In this document: positions 61,673 through 64,000 of the stretch, in pieces
How positions within the stretch are numbered: position 1 is the stretch's first letter
How the letters are laid out: every line of letters begins with the position of its first letter
NCBI GenBank assembly: GCA_949361645.1
Contig: OX442423.1
Span: 8,092,624-8,156,623, forward strand
DNA length: 64,000 nt
Direction: 5' to 3'
Source of the DNA: Spongilla lacustris
Lineage: Eukaryota > Porifera > Demospongiae > Spongillida > Spongillidae
Made by a program: the position numbers and the translations under genes
Notes under the pieces: model-generated
What the model was told of the DNA's origin: nothing
Databases searched by the model: none
The model's input: only the letters and a program-made list of their open reading frames with translations

Positions 61673-61822
61673 TGTAGTGAATGACATAATATATTTTTGT
61701 ATCCATGTACACATGTGTGTTTGTGCTGGCTCCAGCTGGACTGTACTTTGACCTTATCTGTGTATGTATGCATGTCTCTCTTTGTATTTAAACACTTTTG
61801 GCTGCTGCAGTGTCTCGTTACA
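61673..61822 (+). repeat. 3' LTR
   Basis: Starts TGTAGTGAATGACATAATAT after the purine-rich AAGGAGGAAG and ends TCTCGTTACA; about 150 bp, TG...CA borders. Confidence 0.75.
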
Positions 61823-62109
61823 ACTACTAATACCTCCTTTCATCCACTACTGCTTCTTTTATAGGGGTCCCCTCACCTTTCAAAATAACCTGGCTGAGAG
61901 ACTGGGTGTTGCTCACGCTGTTTAAAAGAAAGAAATCGTTTGATTATTATGTGATTTAATGATGATAGCAAGTGAGCAGATCAAACTGTCTTATACTGCT
62001 GTGATGTGATGCACTATATTATATTCCAAGGTTAATTGCCCTTCTTCCTTCGGTTGCTCTCATGCATGCAAATAAGTAGGAACCCGCCGGGGAAAAAAAA
62101 GGAGTGAAA

Positions 62110-62388
62110 CAAGATATAAAAATTTAATTAAAAAAAAATTGGTGATGTAGGATTTGTAAACAGCAATTGAGTAAAAATACAGATATTATGCATTCATTAA
62201 ATTATAAATATTACAGACCTACATTATTTAGCAAATTACCTGAAATTCTGTGCTAAATGTAGGTATGTAATATTTATAATTTAATGAATGCATAATATCT
62301 GTAATTCCTTGTTTCCTTAATTTTTACTCAATTGCTGTTTACAAATCCTACATCACCAATTTTATTTTAATTAAATTTTTATATCTTG
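62110..62388. mobile_element. 279-bp foldback MITE with CAAGATATAAAAA ends
   Basis: The left arm CAAGATATAAAAATTTAATT ... AATTGGTGATGTAGGATTTG is the reverse complement of the right arm. Its termini match the element at 47131-47371 while the inner sequence differs, suggesting two subfamilies sharing one transposase source. Confidence 0.85.
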
Positions 62389-63778
62389 TTTGGAATTACT
62401 TTCGCATAATCTTGTTACGTTTAGGGACGAAATGGAGAATGACCACCACAGCCAGACTACTTAGGGGGAAGGGCATGGTATTGCTGAAGTTGTAGGAGGA
62501 AGTGGCACAGTGCAGCAGATACTCTACACTGTCGCCATGCATGCACAGAATAACATTATTGTATAGCGAGTCAGTAGCATTGAATGTCTCTATACAAAAG
62601 GGCTGTTTGCATGGGTATTGGGCCAATTGGCTGTACAACCAAAAAGTGGCCTATCACTTGTTTATTTGAAGAACTGAGGAACTATTTAAATTTAGTCTAA
62701 CTGCACAACCTACCATTTGAAATGCTTCTACGTGTTGGTTGCAGCAATTTTGCTACAAACACAATAGTACCACAGTTTTCAATACTTGCTTTGTCTATCA
62801 GTATTAAAAATACACCTTACAAGATGTTAGCCACTAAAAACCACTGAATAACATTATATATTATAACATTATATTACATCTGATTAACTGATAATTGTGT
62901 TCATTATATTCGAACAATATTTGATATCATTAAACTAACATGTAAACACAAAATGCATGTAAATCATTTATAGTGCTGGTATTGGCAGATATCTATTTTC
63001 GCATTTTCAGTGGTGAGAAAGGGTTAAATCCTAATTTGTTTACAAAATATATATGTTGCATTAGATTATTGCTTTATAAAATGTTTATTAAAGTCCATGT
63101 TTAATTCTTTATAAATAACTACATAATTAATTCATAATATTAAAATCACAACATTTAATTGGTTAATTAATTTGAGGAAAGAGCACTAACTAGCAGCACC
63201 ATACAGGATTGGATCTGGCTAGGTCAATTATAAAAATTCTCCTCCTGAATGCTATTTTTGCTCTTCATGTAAATGCACTCATTTATAGATTTCACTCAAA
63301 CCTAATTTGTTTATCTCATCATATATAATAATACAGGATAACATGAATATCATAATAAAATAAGTAGCTACCTAATCTAAACAGTGTACATGTCCAAGGC
63401 AAAGCATCTAGACAGCATTGCAGTGGCATTTGCTTTAACAAGGTTAAGGTATATAATGTTTGAAGCATAATGTTTGCATATATCAGAGCACAGTTATAGG
63501 GCAGTGTTTTACTAATGTTAAAATGTGTTCTCCTGAAATAGAGCACATATGGGTGTGAAGTTACAAGCAAAAATAAGTAACTGATTAACATTCGTCACTT
63601 TTTTCACCATTTTTTGCAATAAACTCATTCTGATGCAATAATATTAGAAAATAAACGAATCATTATAATGCTTTTTTCTTTACTAATGTTTATCCAAATA
63701 TGATTGGAGATAATAATAAAATATTAAGTTAGAAAATACAATGTTTATTTCAATTAATATCGAAGCTGTAATATGATG

Positions 63779-63796
63779 GTCCTAGATCTAGGACCG
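63779..63796. repeat. 18-bp perfect palindrome
   Basis: GGTCCTAGATCTAGGACC. A single copy; meaning unknown. Confidence 0.7.
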
Positions 63797-64000
63797 TAGC
63801 GATTCCGCTACCTGGAGATTAAAGGTTATGGTGCATTCAGAGAACATTAATAATAGGTACCTCTGGCCAAACAATCAGCATGTTCAATGGAGATAGCATG
63901 AGTGAACGAACCCCTTTGCTTGACATCACTCTCCAGTTCGTGCAAATAGTAAAATACTTCAAATACCTGTGAAATACAGGACTGTAATGTTGTTATACAT

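Larger units (their letters stand above)
56698..61822 (+). mobile_element. Decayed Ty3/gypsy LTR retrotransposon
   Basis: Order of coding blocks is gag, protease, reverse transcriptase, RNase H, integrase, as in Ty3/gypsy. The 3' LTR is at 61673-61822. The end of the 5' LTR (about 56698-56752) shares ATGCATGTCTCTCTTTGTA and GCTGCTGCAGTGTCTCGTTA with it, but upstream of that the two LTRs do not align. A primer-binding site follows at 56753. Several frameshifts and stops across gag-pol make the copy non-functional. Confidence 0.85.
61830..64000. other. AT-rich stretch without recognised gene
   Basis: Besides the MITE at 62110-62388 and the palindrome at 63779-63796, I see no feature. Short minus-strand frames at 62396-62638 and 63319-63591 show no domain, and the base composition favours chance. 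Confidence 0.5.

Overview
The window is eukaryotic, and most likely from a marine sponge (Porifera). I infer this from small introns (about 50-200 bp inside genes), modular Ig/fibronectin-III receptor genes with phase-1 introns, a dense load of DNA transposons, foldback elements and retrotransposon relics of kinds I associate with sponges and cnidarians, many palindromic ACATGTAC/TGCATGCA words, and long pure G or C tracts. No ribosomal RNA, tRNA, CRISPR array or bacterial operon was seen. The taxonomic call is an inference; no database search was possible.

Genes. Three related single-pass receptor genes can be traced exon by exon, with reading phase kept across every proposed junction. Gene A (+, 11553-14439, about 587 aa) has signal peptide, Ig-like domain, two FN3 domains, a conserved cysteine-rich module, a transmembrane helix and a tyrosine-rich tail. 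Gene B (-, 23908-21297, about 491 aa) has the same ectodomain plan and a nearly identical module, but almost no cytoplasmic tail. Gene C (-, 49376-39255, about 466 aa) has signal peptide, two Ig-like pieces, one FN3, a Ser/Thr/Pro stalk, a TM helix and a proline-rich tail with tyrosine motifs. A and C share the order of tail exons and intron phases (1, then 2, then 0), and both tails carry ITIM-like YxxL/V motifs, which suggests a locally duplicated family of signalling surface receptors. Two possible exons of another membrane protein lie near 35-36.3 kb (-).

Layout. 1.9-7.3 kb: a satellite of about 25 copies of a ~177-bp unit lying between two direct repeats. 7.3-11.5 kb: no gene seen apart from repeat pieces. 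11.5-14.4 kb: gene A. 15.6-16.3 kb: two minisatellites. 17.3-20.6 kb: a complete-ended but decayed DNA transposon (IS3EU-like integrase-type transposase) with ~650-bp inverted repeats and a target duplication. 21.3-23.9 kb: gene B, convergent with A. 24.7-30.4 kb: a DDE-transposase-like gene broken by a frameshift, a foldback element built from GATCCGG motifs, and copies of a MITE. 31-33.4 kb: a 975-bp element with an 8-bp target duplication, and a LINE-type reverse-transcriptase tail. 37-39.1 kb: a 2.1-kb foldback element. 39.2-49.4 kb: gene C, whose introns hold minisatellites, MITEs and a LINE fragment. 50.2-52.1 kb: another large palindrome around a reverse-transcriptase fragment. 53.3-53.9 kb: a relic of a Ulp1-like protease/PHD-finger protein. 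56.7-61.8 kb: a decayed Ty3/gypsy LTR retrotransposon. 61.8-64 kb: AT-rich, with one MITE and no gene seen.

The most promising biology is the A/B/C receptor cluster: shared exon phases, one module homogenised between two otherwise diverged genes, and a long-tailed versus tail-less pair resemble paired signalling/decoy receptors in other animals. This is a hypothesis; expression and homology searches would test it.
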